64,000 bases of DNA from contig OX465107.1 of the NCBI GenBank assembly GCA_949987565.1, positions 3,975,212-4,039,211 on the forward strand, in the 5' to 3' direction. Origin of the DNA: Luidia sarsii (Eukaryota > Echinodermata > Asteroidea > Paxillosida > Luidiidae). The notes beneath the pieces are model-generated. The model ran no database searches and had not been told where the DNA came from. It saw only the letters and a program-made list of their open reading frames with translations. The translations under genes and the position numbers were made by a program. This document shows positions 1-12,407 of this stretch, piece by piece; position 1 is the first letter of the stretch, and each line of letters starts with the position of its first letter.

Positions 1-257
1 ACCTGTGTTGCATGAATTATTCCTATATTGATTTTCCACTTTTACAGGAAGTACAAGTTTTCTTTGGATTTTGTTTTCTTGTTTGCCAAGGTCCTCCTTA
101 TTTTAACAGTCTTGCTACAGTGAAGGCATTGGAGACATTGGTTCGCTGAAGCCAAATGGGGTCTTTGCCATGTCCTTTGGCCTGTAGTACATGTAACTCC
201 ATTGCTTATTGGCATGTATCATTCCTTGGGTACCAGTCACAATCCCAGATTCTACTG

Positions 258-612
258 AAAGCCCCTACACAACATTGGTAAGATCGAAAAGCAGAAATGT
301 TCACAGATTTACATGAAACTTATGCAGTTTGAAGATGGTTATAGTAGAAACCTTGCACTGAAATATTTCTGCCTAAAATGTTGTATTTTGGGAGAAAAGA
401 GTAAAAGTAATTGTTGACGTCTCACTATTTTTCAGAATAGTACAGCGTTGAATGCTGTATTTTCGCGAAATAAATGTTTTCACGATTTTCAGGAGACTCG
501 GTTGGGGGATTAAGCTGAAATTTTCATAGGTGTGCCATTTCATGCATTATGTTGGATCAGACAATGTATGGATGCTATTCTCTGACCTCGGCCAATGTTG
601 TGTAGGGGCTTT
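258..612. repeat. Family F foldback MITE
   Basis: About 355 bp with inverted ends AAAGCCCCTACACAACATTG and CAATGTTGTGTAGGGGCTTT. The interior has no coding potential. Related copies lie at 37475-37842, 50317-50671 and 56526-56819; the one at 50317 is in the opposite orientation and very similar. Non-autonomous DNA element by structure; superfamily not determined. Confidence 0.75.
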
Positions 613-1017
613 AAGACTGCCCTTAAGAATTCAGGGAAGGGTGATCATGTTTGCTGCTTCTGCTCACGGTGTGTGAGTGTGTGTGTGGGTGCGGAGGAGA
701 GAGAGGAATCCCATCCCTCACCTCTCAGCCCTAATTGTATTTATCCAGTCTTTGATTACACGCAACTGTGTCTAATGGTCCAGATTAAAGACGGAGGCTG
801 CCGGTCACGTCTCCTAATCCCTGGAGCAGCCTGCGGCAGCGGGTAACGGCGAGTGCTAAATATTTGCTTGGCCCCTCAGCGATGACCGCCGTGCCCGCTT
901 GCCCCCCGAATCACCCGCAGCAGTCCAGAAAGCAGCGGCGGCGGCGGTGGTGGTGGTGGTGTGCGGGTGGTTGACGATTGTCGTCACTTGCAACGTTCCA
1001 ATCGGGGTTATAAACCT
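613..1017. other. GC-rich non-coding stretch with GGC/GGT triplet run
   Basis: No gene seen. It contains a short GT-rich run (670-690) and a (GGC)n-(GGT)n triplet tract at about 932-961 in a CpG-rich context. Confidence 0.6.
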
Positions 1018-1260
1018 GGGGCCAATTTCATAGAGCTGCTTCATCGTGAAAATCTGCTAAGCAAGAAATTTCTCCACTGGTTAAAACGAGATTGCCAACC
1101 ATATTTCACTTCATGCTTGTTGTACTTGACTCATATTCTACTATTGGTTGCTTCATGTGAAATACAAGTGGAATTTTGGCTGGCAACCTGATTCTTTTGA
1201 TGAAGGTTTTTCATGCTTAAACAAATTGTGGCGCTTAAGCGGCTCTATGAAATTGGGCCC
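1018..1260. repeat. Family A foldback MITE
   Basis: Inverted ends GGCCAATTTCATAGAGCTGC and the matching GCTCTATGAAATTGGGCC enclose a non-coding interior with TGCTAAGC and GCGCTTAAGC motifs. Related copies or parts occur at 25366-25730, 46705-47300, 49800-49890 and 53567-54185. Confidence 0.7.
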
Positions 1261-2076
1261 TGATCACTGGCTAGTTCTTCAAGGGGCTTCTCATTCACTG
1301 TCGTAGTCTGACGTCACTTCCTGCCATGGTTACACTCGTTTTCCATTGTGCTGGCTCACACTGCTTCGGTAGGAGCCCGATCGTCCGTACGGTTTGCATC
1401 ATAGGGGCTCCCTGTTTTCATTCTAAATTCATTGAATTGTCCGGGAACTGTACTTTGACGTGGCTGTCAGTGACAGATGGCGCAAAGTGTCAATTGAGAA
1501 CAGATGCTCTCACAGACCCCCGATAGATTCACCTCACGGAGAATCCTAGTTGATAACAGCTGCCAATTTATTCGGTATGAAAACCTCCCAGAGAAAACCC
1601 CCTACAAAGTTTGTCCAACGGCCAGTGAGTTTTCCAAAGTTTTTCCAAGCACACAGTCCCCAATGAAAAGTCTGGTCTGAGATACTGTCATATTGAAGAC
1701 AACCCACAGATCGCAGTAATGACTGAAACTCATTTAATTTTTTTTTTTTTTTTTTTTTTTATGGGGGGGGGGGGTTGATTTAAATAATTTGCGTGGAAAT
1801 AGCCACCGCATTGCACTGACTTTCAAGCCGGGATTTTTAGTCATTATTGGCTTTTTTCTTCCTCGCGACGTTGGCGCTGGAAATGGAATGGAATTGTCAC
1901 TGGTGCACCACTTTGTGAGTGTGCACATCGAATCAGAAGGGGGAACGCTTACCATTGACATTATGCCTGTCTCCGGGCCCTGTTCGTCATGCCGTCCAGA
2001 AATTGCTCAGTCGCTAATCACCACATGGACACCGTGGACATGTGGACATCTTATCATTGGTGTCATCTTTCTCCTC
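1261..2076. other. No gene; composite T-run/G-run
   Basis: Unique-looking non-coding DNA. A T-run followed by ATG and a 12-G run lies at 1738-1774. Open frames across it have no recognisable product. Confidence 0.6.
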
Positions 2077-2860
2077 CTCCATTTCCTTCTCCTCCCCCTC
2101 CTCCTTCTCCTTTTCCTTCTCCTCCTCTTCGTTCTCCTTCTCTTCCTCATTCTCCTCCTTCTCCTCCTTCTCCTCAGTCTCCTCCTCCTTTTCCTTCTCC
2201 ATTTCCTTTTCCTCCTTTTCAGTTATTTTCAAAGGAATAAAGTTTTTGAAAAGTCAAAAAAGTCTCCTTCTCCTTCTCCTTCTCCTTCTCCTTCTCCTTC
2301 TCCTTCTCCTTCTCCTTCTCCTTCTCCTTCTCCTTCTCCTTCTCCTTCTCCTTCTCCTTCTCCTTCTCCTTCTCCTTCTCCTTCTCCTTCTCCTTCTCCT
2401 TCCCCTTCTCCTTCTCCTTCCCCTTCTCCTTCTCCTTCTCCTTCTCCTTCTCCTTCTCCTTCTCCTTCTCCTTCTCCTTCTCCTTCTCCTCCTCCTCCTC
2501 CTCCTTCTCATTCTCCTTCTCCTTCTCCTTCTCCTTCTCCTTCTCCTTCTCCTTCTCCTTCTCCTTCTCCTTCTCCTTCTCCTTCTCCTTCTCCTTCTCC
2601 TTCTCCTTCTCCTTCTCCTTCTCCTTCTCCTTCTCCTTCTCCTTCTCCTTCTCCTTCTCCTTCTCCTTCTCCTTCTCCTCCTCCTCCTCCTCCTCCTCAT
2701 CGATTTCCTCCTTCTACTCCTCCCACTTCATCTCCTCTGCTTTCCCTCTTTCCCTCCCCTCCCTCTTCTCATCCCATCCCCTCTCCTCCCCCTTTCTCTC
2801 CCCCCTCCTCCTCCTCCTCCATCTCCTCCTCATCCTCCTTGAAATCAAATGATACATCCG
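2077..2860. repeat. Polypyrimidine tract with (CTTCTC)n microsatellite
   Basis: Almost pure C/T on the plus strand for about 780 bp. The core, 2262-2700, is a CTTCTC hexamer array with a few CCCCTT and CCTCCT interruptions. It yields long low-complexity frames on both strands (SP, L and R runs) that are not proteins. Confidence 0.95.
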
Positions 2861-4560
2861 TGATATAGAATGATGGTTGTGTTTTAGGAGAATGTAAATC
2901 ATTGAGGGTTTGCCCTACTCGACATAATAAGCGGTGTGCTCAGTGCTTTACCCGAATGCCGGCCGAAAAAAAAAAAAAAATGCAGACAGCTCGGGTGGCA
3001 TTCGAACCCACTGCTCCTGCTTTCTAGTGCAGACATCTTAACCACATCCATGATGTGAGATACATCCACGGCAGTCAATGTGATCGTTTGATTCCATATT
3101 CAGACCGAATTTTGCTTTTGTATGAAGTCGTGTGTGATTTGGATCACACAGACCTTGAAGTCTGCCCGTCTATGGTCTGAATGTCGGAGAGGTACCAATC
3201 CTGGGTTATTTTTTTTTTTTTTTTTTTTTTTTAACCATTCTGGATGTTAATTTTACTCGTTTATCTTTGAGATAACTCCACCTTTTGGAGAATAGATCTC
3301 CTTCTTTCAACTCGGCCTCCTCCACTCCCTCTCCTTCACTCCCTCTCCTGCTCCCGCACTAATGGCCGGCCAAACTGGATGATTTATCGCGGTCTCCCCA
3401 AATCCATTTTGCTCCCGATGCCAGCCACATAGAGCAGTACTGGGAAATCCTAGCTGGGCTGTTCGCTCCCTGCCAATTCCCCAGATCCATTAACGCAGAC
3501 GCATATAGCCCTACGTAAAGTGCTGATAAAAGCATTACGAAAACAAAAAAACCTTGAATGGAAACCCACCCCCCACAACAAAAAAAAAAAAAAAAAAAAA
3601 ATATGAAATAAAAAAATAAAAACAAAAACAACCACTGTGATCACCGTTTGCTCCCTTTGCATGGTAAAAAGAAAAGAAAAGAAAAATCTTGAGACCTCTG
3701 CTTGTATCTTGAGGAGTGAAGCAACGTATGAAGATTCGTTCAATTACCGCAATCCATTGACGTATGTCCTGGCTTGGCCTGCTCTAATATTAGACCATTG
3801 CACACTTGGTCTGACCCCGGTCATTTTGTCTGTTAAAAGCTGTCAGGCAACAGCCTTTGGGGGTGGGGGGGAGGCAGGGGGCCAGACTAATTCCACAACT
3901 TGTTTCTTCTGGATTGTTAAGCACCGATTCTGATGAATGATACTTTTCTTAACCTTACCCCCTCTAATTCCCATCCTGTTCCAAAATGTCTTACTTTGGG
4001 GGGGGGGGCGGGAGAGGGGCTAACAACTTAACAAGGCAAAGCGACCCAACTTAATTTTTGCTTTTTCAAAACCTGTCATAAAATGATTTTTGTACCAAGA
4101 ACAATGTAATTCATTAAGGGCTAGTCTTACGTTATTTGGTTTGCTCAACATTTTATTTTCATTTTTGCAGCATTAAAAATAGATGCAAAGGCCTATTCTT
4201 AGGTTAATTTCTAAGACAAAAAAAAATGAAGATTGCTTCCATCATGATCATGAACTGACATGCAGGTTTTGTTTTGCTAGTCCTCAATGAAAGGTCTCCA
4301 TTAACCATCCCTGATTTTTTTCTTTTTAGCGTCTCAAAGGTATCAGTTTCCAAGATGTATTAGTTTGCCCATGGTTTGCCTGACCAGTAATTGGTTTGTG
4401 AAATTTGACTCTAATATTGAGAAAGTATTTTATTACATACATTACACATACATTACATGTGTAGATGCATGTGCAAGAGTGATTTTTACTGTGACCAAAA
4501 TAAGAATTCACAAGAACTGATGGACGCTTTTGATAATTTTAGACCAGAGATTGTAGACCA
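2861..4560. other. Non-coding upstream DNA with homopolymer runs
   Basis: No gene or recognised element over 1.7 kb. It holds poly-A (about 2965-2980 and 3579-3601), poly-T (about 3210-3232) and poly-G (about 4000-4008) runs. The piece at 2985-3030 (GGGTGGCATTCGAACCCACT) resembles a tRNA-type B box in reverse and may be a SINE relic. Confidence 0.5.
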
Positions 4561-4720
4561 TAGACTACAGTAGTTGACTTTTTGGGAAGGTCACCATCTA
4601 TAAGGGCTGGATAGCTCAGATGGTAAAGAGCGTCGGTAGGCAAGACATGAGGTCGCGGGTTCAAATCCTGGTCCAGTCAAAGTTTTCTTTGCAATTTTTA
4701 TTTTTTTCAAAATGCTTTCA
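4561..4720 (+). repeat. tRNA-derived SINE (head region)
   Basis: GGCTGGATAGCTCAGATGG (A box) and GGTTCAAATCC (B box, 4658-4668) about 50 bp apart form a pol III promoter like that of a tRNA. It is followed by the shared tail GTCCAGTCAAAGTTTTCTTT and preceded by AGTTGACTTTTTGGGAAGG, found beside the same head at 37240-37360 and 61728-61830 in reverse. A SINE head rather than a functional tRNA, because the 3' end does not pair as an acceptor stem. Confidence 0.75.
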
Positions 4721-7595
4721 ATGGAGCTACAGAAACTGTAGTCGTAGTACGACAATTCTGACAAAACGGTAATCGTTGTACAACATCAAAATTGTTAAAT
4801 AACAGGAAGTGACGGCATTTACTGTATCTACTTACTTTCAATAAAGCCAGGAAGGTTGAGACTAGAAAAAGCAAGCTCATATCCGAGGTCAAAGGTTAAT
4901 CTGTTGGCTTATCCACTGGCTGGATTACTCCCCCCCCCCCCTTTTTTTCAAGCACGGATTATCAGGAATTACGGCTTTAATTTCAAGCTCCTGCCCGGAC
5001 ATTAGATTGGCGACAAGTTGTTTTGTGGATGAAGGGCACGCAGGCAGGAAGCAGAGATATACAGAAGACTATCGGCCAGTAATTGTGCGCCTTGCATACT
5101 GGCCCTTATTAGGCCAGTCTCAGGCCTTCGGCTGTCGCTTTGGCTATTTTTTTGGTTTCACATATCATATCCCAGGGTAACACAATCCTAAATACCAGCT
5201 TTCTAGAATCTAGATTGTTTTTGAGATCGATGCTCAGTTTTGGATCAGAAGATCCGGCTTTGATCCCCCCCCCCCAAAAAAAAAAAAAAAAAAAAACCCA
5301 AAACAGCTGTTAGATGGAAAGGAAGGAAGCCTGTTTCTGAACCCAAAATGTAGGTTTGAAAAGACCCAATGGCCTATTTTCATGATGGAAGATACAGGGT
5401 GAGGAGGGGGAGAATATAAAATAAAGAGGAAAGAAAGGGGGAAACAAATTTAAAGAGAGAAAAACTGAGACTACCTTGCGGCCATTTCCCGGTGGAAGCT
5501 TTTAAAAATTGAGTTTCCACCGTGAAATCCAAACCTTTTTAGTCCATGTCTCAGGGTGAAGGTTTTCCACATTATCAGATTGTAGTTCTGTGGTATCAGG
5601 TGCTGCTGCCTGTCCCAAGGAGGAAGAAATAAAAGTCGTCCCCTCCAGCACGAAAAAATAAAATAAATAAATAAAAGAATGACCACTGACTGGGTTTTGA
5701 TCTTGTGCCATTGCTGAACCCAGGTCTTGCATTTCACCACTCTTATCTGGCAATTTTTTTTTTTTTTTTTTTTGGGGGGGGCGGTGTTTTTCCATGTTTT
5801 TGTGGCAGATTGTTTTCCCCTCTGGATCAGTTTAAGTTCCCTCTTGTAATTGAGTCAAGCTTTTCAGTGCTGCATTCAAATTGGGAACTGAACTCCTGTG
5901 TACAAACACTTTTACCGGACAGGCACATATGAGCCCAATGTGTCACTGTTCATGTAGCAAAGAAGAAAATATTCTTGAATATCCAAGCACACAACAATTG
6001 GGAGTGTAAATGTACGAGTGCACGGATTTGTAGCGTAGCAGAGGAAATTCATGCAGACGTTCACACAGAAACTCATGTGTATTCTTGAATATGCCGTCAT
6101 TTGTAATCCTAACCTGTTCAGTCTCAGAGGTGTTGCTATATAGCAAGCATTTTCAAAATGGTGATGAGAACCTGGATGTAATCTATTGTGAAAAGCTGTT
6201 TAAAAGCTGTCTCAATGTTATAGCTTATAACCTGGCTTTCCAAAAGTGTACCGGTACATCTTACATGTAGTTTTGAGTGAAAACTCCATGCACTGGGTCA
6301 GTAGCTATGGCCAGACAGTACACTTCACCAGTCATTGGGAATTGGCCGCACAGTCAGAAGCTATTAGCTTCCACAGACTTGTGTGCAATTTGAAGCAATG
6401 GCCAATGAATTTAGATGTGCCCCTGTTTATGATATCTGACCCTCGTTGCACGAGCGCATTATGTACGGTGCGTATCTGCCGTTAGTGCCGTGTAATTTTC
6501 AGTCGAGAAAGAAATCAATTTCTCTTCTGTCACAAATTAGCAACAATGTGAGTAACCTATTAAAGGCCATGAAAAAGGACTCCATTGTGTATGCATGAGT
6601 GGTGCATTATGATAGGAAAACTGTGGGGGCCCCCATCTTTACAATGGACAGACCCACTCACACATTTGACTTCATTTGAATATACACAATGTAATCAAAC
6701 CATATGGTGACACAGAAGTAATCATGGCAAATTCAGGCCAACATTTGGGGAGATTTTTGTGCCCATTTTCGTTTGAGACGACGATATGTCACATTACATG
6801 ATACTGGTTTTTCATTTCCTGCCATTTGGCATTCTTGAATCAGTGTAGACCAGTCTGTTGCCATCAAGCATGCGTGCCTAAGCCATACCGTACTCATTAA
6901 AATCCACTACATACTGTGTTGCAGCCTCACTCAAAGTGCATAGCGCCCTCTGTTGGCCAGGACACGCAAGGCTCCTACATGTATCTCAAGGGGAATTTTC
7001 ATAATGCACCGCTGATGGCTATTTAGTCACAGAAAGAAATTGTATTTGGGGATTTGTCCTCCATTTGATGAAGTGGGCCCAACTGCATAAACTACTGTAT
7101 TAGCCAAAATGAGCGGCGCCCTCAGTTGGTCAGGATAGGACAGGCTTGAGTGGAGCTTCACCAAATTGTCACATTTGGGATGGGAACGATTAGTTTTCTA
7201 ATTCTTACTATCAATTATATCGAACATAGGATTGCTGCTTCTGTTGCCTTATTGTGGTATTTATTTCGTGTTTTCCAATTAACTCATAGCTTTTCCACAG
7301 AACAAATGGGATTTTATGTCTTAATGTTTTGGTCTTTAAAGCTCTATTTATTTTCATCTATTGTTTATCAACCTTTTATTTCAATCAAAAAAATTAGTTA
7401 TTGGTATCAGAGGGCCATACATTTTGTGTACGTGTCTTGTTCAGTCGTCACCAATGCTGTGCACTCTATCTCAATTGTAATTCCATGAGTCATTTCATCA
7501 AAAAGAATAGGCTTGACAAATATATATTCACTTGCCAACCATTCCACTACCTGTATGGGTGCTTGCAACGAAATGCGATGAAATCAAACTCTGAA
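4721..7595. other. Non-coding upstream DNA
   Basis: No gene supported. C-run/A-run at about 5266-5296 and T-run/G-run at about 5752-5781. The A/T-rich frame at 7150-7488 is hydrophobic but resembles no family and lacks coding-like composition. Confidence 0.5.
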
Positions 7596-7745
7596 ATTTA
7601 GTGGGCCTGAAGTTTCGATCCTAGCAGGACCTTTCTCAAAGGCAGAGTCTGCTAGGATCGAAAAGTCAGGCCCACTAAATTTTAAGATTTGCATTTTGGT
7701 AATTTTAGTCAGTAAACAGTTTGCAACATTTGTGTATATCACTTG
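7596..7745. repeat. GATCC hairpin family, near-complete copy
   Basis: An 84 bp palindrome: TTTAGTGGGCCTGAAGTTTC then GATCCTAGCAGGACC, a loop TTTCTCAAAGGCAGAG, and the reverse arm ending GCCCACTAAATTT. It is followed by a shared tail (TTTTAGTCAGTAAACAGTTT). It occurs at more than a dozen sites in this window, mostly as half-copies. Confidence 0.75.
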
Positions 7746-10387
7746 AAATCAAACACTGGTTATATAGCTACACATTTACCAGAAATAAGGGGTCCTTACT
7801 TTAGCCAAACGGTGCATCCAAAACATTTGTCACATGTTTTGTGAAATGGTTGTGAAATCATGGAATGCAAAACCCTGCATAATAACTTATCAGAAATCCA
7901 GTCAAGTTGGTTTTTAGTTACCGTCCCCGGTGAATAGGTGTCACAGATAGGCAACATTCAATAGGAACTGTCTCGGTTGTCATTGAAAGGAGAAAAAAAA
8001 TACCTGAGCCTGTTTGTCAGAATCAAGGCTCAAGCTACAGTATACCTGAGAAATCCTTCCCTTTTGGGGGTCCCAAATAAAGAAGAAGTCACAATTGGAA
8101 TGAAAACATTTGCTGGGTCTAGTCGTTCCATCCTAGTAACTGGAGCGGAGGTGTTCCTGTTGTGCAAAAACTTGGAGGCTTTATGCGGAGAAGAGGTGAG
8201 GAGAGATTATCTTTCCCTGGCCTCTATTCAACCTCTCTCCCCTCCTCTTGTCTCCTGTTGCTCTGCTTCTTGTAGACGGTGTTGTAGGGCCTACCATACA
8301 GGGGGGGGGGGGGGTTGGCGGAGGTACATAATTTGATTTATGAGGCTGGCCTGAGGCTGGCCTGCCCAAAGTTGGCTGACTCTCTCTCTTGTGGTTACTA
8401 GGGGCAACTCTTCCTGGTCATTTCTCACTGTTGGGGAGCTGGAGGTAATAGACAGGGAGAAGGAGGAGGAGAAGGAAGAGGGTTGCCGAGTGTCTGTGGA
8501 AATTGAGGGGGGGCACATGGAAGGGGCTCAATGTAGTTTTTATGAAAACTGCAGATTCTTTTCTGTTCATCTCGGAGTAAAATACATACAATTTTGCCGA
8601 CTGCCTGCTCACTGACTAAAATGACTGTAATGTGAAAAATCAGAAATTAAAATGGCCTGATAGTTTGATCCTTGCAGGACCTTTCTCTTTATTGTCCTCC
8701 CCCCCCCACCATGTTTTTATATTTTTGCCACAGACGCTTAATTTTCTCCGTTTCTGCAGCCTTGAGGTTATTTTTGTCTCTTTGTAGGAGGGGGGGGGCC
8801 TTTTGTTGCTGCTTATTAAGTTATTAGTCTGAGCCCTTCTTGAAATTAGCTGTGTGGGGTTTTTTTTTTAATAGTGAAAGCTAATGCATCGCTTGCGCTG
8901 CATTCAATGAGCCAGTGGGGCAGAAGTAGAGGAAGCCTTGTGTCTGACTTTCGCAAAACAAGCCGTTTTTTTTATTTTCAGCTCTATTTTCAGCTTCCTA
9001 TCAAGCGGGGGGGGGGGGGGGGGGGGTTCTCCCCGTAACTCTTTCGAGAGTTTGGCTGCGTCTGTTGTTTGTCTGTTGTTGTCGGTGTGCCAATTGCCAC
9101 AGATGACCTCACCTAAAGCACAGGCTTGACGAGATTACACAAGTCAAGGATTTTGCCTCCAACGGGCCCTATCCTTAGCAGCATGTTATTATTGGTGAAT
9201 TTTCATAAGACAAAATAGTCCATTAAAACAGCATGGCAACTGATAACAGGGATGAGATTCTTACGACTTTTGGCGGAATTCCAACATTGGAACTTTGACA
9301 TTCCGACTTACAATTTCAGTTCCAACTTTTTCTCGATCCGTGGTCCGGAAAAAAAAAAGGATTCAAAGTTTCCCGTTATAGTCTTCAAATGAAATGCTAC
9401 CAACAGTAGTAACACATCATATGATAAATGTCAGGCAATTTAATTTCCAATACCGTGCAATTTCCAATACCTTTGACACTGATTAAACAAACTGACAACT
9501 CAAAAATGATATTCAAATGATGATGTTTTGCTGTATGAAAAGATGGTTCAAGTGGTCAGAAATGAGCACAGATTGCACCACAGAGCGTCTTTAATCCAAA
9601 AATTTTAGGACCCTTAAGCGGGCCCCGAACCCCATGTCGTAAGGGCTTCGCGCTTTTCGCTCGCTTGCCAGGACGGAAAATTTCATTTTAGGAGAATCTC
9701 ATCCCTGTGATAAATTGAATTTCAAGGAATATTTCTTTAAAAGGATATACGGTAGAAGTATCTTTGTGAAAGATCACTTTTTGAAAATGACGCATGTTTC
9801 TTACCAAAACAGTATTTCTCAAAATTTAGTGGGCCTGACGTTTCGATCCTAGCAGGACCTTTCTCAAAGGCAGAGGTTTCACTTGATATCACTTTAAAAA
9901 CAGTATTTACAGGCAAAAGAGAAAAAAATATCAAGACTGCGCAGTACACACTACATATAAAAACGTATTATGCATACAGTAAAGACAGTTTACTTGTTGT
10001 GGCACACAATATGAAACCCAACATGTTAACTCCTCAGCTCCGATGATTAAGCATACTTGTACAGTAAAACTGAGTAAGACTTGGGATGCAACTTTTCTAT
10101 CTGTTTGTTTTGCATTGAACAGTAGTTAAGTCAGGTCCATCGTCAGTAGCTCTGCCATCACTGTATGAGGCCAGGTTGTTTTTGACCGGCCTTGCTTCCT
10201 CTTACCCGGTGGAGTCCATCTTCAAAGCGACCTTTAGGGATGCGGTCTTGTGGTCCATTCTCAGGACATGCCGTTAGCCGTCTGATCCGGCGGCACTTGA
10301 TCTCTAGCCCCCCTGCACAGTTCCAATCGTTGTTTTCCTGTGCAGCTCTTTATTGGGGATCGACAGAGTTTACGTGGTGAACTGGCA
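7746..10387. other. Non-coding upstream DNA with hairpin-family halves and G-runs
   Basis: No gene. Half-copies of the GATCC hairpin family lie at about 8600-8690 and 9820-9880. Homopolymers: G at about 8300-8314, C at about 8698-8708, G at 9006-9026. Confidence 0.55.
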
Positions 10388-10535
10388 GTCGATTTCACCA
10401 AACCCATCGTAACTTACGATCAATTGTAAGACGATGAGCGATGCACAGAAACCATACAGCCTATCACAACTTGCGATGGGTTATCCATCGTAAGCTGAGT
10501 CACGATGCATTGTAAGGCTGTGTGAAATCCACCCC
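10388..10535. repeat. Family B MITE, complete copy
   Basis: Starts TCGATTTCACCAAACCCATC and ends CGATGCATTGTAAGGCTGTG then TGAAATCCACC. Between lie GACGATGAGCGATGCACAGA and a TATCACAACTTGCGATGGG motif. The ends are imperfect inverted repeats. About 150 bp; the most frequent element here, with other copies near 11.4, 19.9, 25.8-26.4, 30.2, 30.9, 33.4, 41.0, 43.0 and 47.3 kb. Confidence 0.75.
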
Positions 10536-11404
10536 TTCGCCCATAGTCTCCGTCTGCACCTGGCCTGTGCAGCTAGACTTGCATTTCAGTCCCTGCCTTT
10601 CCCTAATTTTGTTCCCAATGAGATTCGAAGAAAAGAACGGAACGTCAGTCCTTCAACTTTATAAGAGTTGTCTTTCTGAGGTCACTTTACTCACTTTAGA
10701 CTTTCGTATTTGTGACATTCATTAATTTTTGATTTTTTTTCACAACCGATACATTTAACGTGAAATGTGCTTTAATACCAAGAGAGTTTAAAGCCAGAAA
10801 AAAAAAGAACTTACATAACAAAACAAGTAAGCAATGTCACACCAGATTAAAGATTCCTATCACTGCTCATTCTCCTTGCTGGTAAACCTTGAGGTAATTA
10901 GGGGGTACCCAGGACCTGCAGTCCCGCACCGTGTACAGAATAGCACGAGGAAGGATATTCAAAATTAGAAAAGTCTCCCCGGTTATTTTTAGGGATGTAA
11001 TATTATCATTTGACTACCTCCCGTGCAGTATTTTGTTTATAGGGCTTGGTCTCTTCCTCCCCCCCCCCCCTCAATGTGATCGATTCCATGAAACTCGGAG
11101 AATTTTCAGGAGTTACACCGGATATTGTTGCTGCGACGTATCTCATTGAAGATTCAAAGGGACCACTGGATGGCTACGCAGTGCAAAATTAGTTGGTTTT
11201 TTTTCAGCTGGGGCAAAGTGGATCAGTAGGCGGCCTTGAATTTCAAAGATATATGAGGTTCAGGAACGGCAAGGAAGGCCACAAACTGACGGCGTCAGTT
11301 TGTTTCTCGAGGTGGCCTCTCAGGACACTGATTGCACAGCTTCCAGTGGGCTTTGAATAAGCAGTGGCACCCAGACTATTATCAACGTTCCGATCGCAGC
11401 TTTA
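10536..11404. other. Non-coding upstream DNA
   Basis: No gene or clear element; one C-run near 11059-11070 and a short inverted repeat (ACTGACG/CGTCAGT) near 11287-11300. Confidence 0.45.
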
Positions 11405-11806
11405 AAGGCACAGAAACCTATCACAACCCACGAAGGGATACCCATCGCACATCTGCCAACCATTCCTTTTTTGGAGGAATCCTTCCTCTTTTGGGTTAAA
11501 ATTCATTACTTTTGACCAAGTCTTGACAACAGACTCTGATATTTGGCTCGGAAATGCACACATATTCCTATGGTAGTTTGCTCTGTGATTCCTCTTTTTT
11601 TTTAGCAGTTAAGTATTCCTTATTTCCTTTAAGATGGGTTGGCAGCTATGCCATCGTAAGTTAACTCTTTCCCTACGACGAGCCGCTCACAGCGGCTCGT
11701 TGTAAACCTTTCTCATGTAAATTTTGTCTGAAGTCACCGATAAACTCCGTAGTGAAAGAGTTAAGTTACGATGCATCGTAAGGCTTGGTGAAATTCACCT
11801 TCCGTC
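11405..11806. repeat. Family B MITE split by two nested insertions
   Basis: The B-type sequence (CACAGAAACCTATCACAACC to CATCGTAAGGCTTGGTGAAA) is broken twice: by a roughly 200 bp element with CTGCCAACC/GGTTGGCAG ends (about 11449-11651) and by a 104 bp TTAA-flanked element (11661-11764). Removing both restores a typical B copy. Confidence 0.7.
11661..11764. mobile_element. TTAA-flanked mini-MITE (piggyBac-like)
   Basis: TTAA at both ends, inverted ends ACTCTTTCCCTACG and CGTAGTGAAAGAGT (one mismatch), and an inner palindrome ACGAGCCGCTCACAGCGGCT. TTAA target duplication is typical of piggyBac elements. It sits inside a family B MITE. Confidence 0.75.
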
Positions 11807-12407
11807 CCACTAACATATTTTGCTGAGAAGTTTTGAGGGGGTGCAAAATGCATTGTTTCATGCTGACTATCGCATGTTCACCGCCCTTTCCTTCGGATTT
11901 AATTCATTCGCAGAGTTTCTGAAATTGGAGACTGGAGCAGATGGTATCTGGGAATAATGACAAAACTTGACTTACCCATGCAGTTAAATATGATCGTTTT
12001 TGCTGTAGGCCAAGGACATAATTTAATTGTGTTCAAGATGCACGCATATGTACGCTCATTTGCATGCAGGAGGCCATGAATTTCAGAAAAATGCTGGTAG
12101 TGGTAGTGATAAGTTACTTTATACCATATTTATTCGTGGTTCTGATTCTTGCTGCACGTGTATGCTGACTGTGAGCGCGCTCTATGGTCTCGACAGATTT
12201 TAGCTCTGTAGGCCGCACGACTTGGCTGATTGGCCGCTCGACTGAGTGGGACCTTCTGATCATCTGGTGATTGTTTTCCTGTCGAAGGCAAAATCAACCG
12301 CTGCCCATTACCTCGGCGACCGGACCCAAAAATAGATGTGTGCACACTCCCGCCCCTCAGAGTGGGACTGTGTTCCCTACTGCCGTTATCCGGCATCCAT
12401 GTGCTAC
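11807..12407. other. Non-coding upstream DNA
   Basis: No gene seen. Open frames at 12130-12540 overlap the tandem array and are not convincing. Confidence 0.45.

Noticed and set aside
1789..2868. Long open frames giving Ser-Pro, poly-Leu and poly-Arg proteins
   Set aside because: They are translations of the (CTTCTC)n repeat in different frames and strands.
4604..4678. A functional tRNA gene
   Set aside because: A and B boxes are present but the ends do not pair as an acceptor stem, and the same head with flanks recurs at other sites, as a SINE would.
7150..7488. 112-codon hydrophobic open frame, membrane-protein-like
   Set aside because: Hydrophobicity follows from T-rich DNA; no recognisable family, no coding-like codon bias, no splice context.
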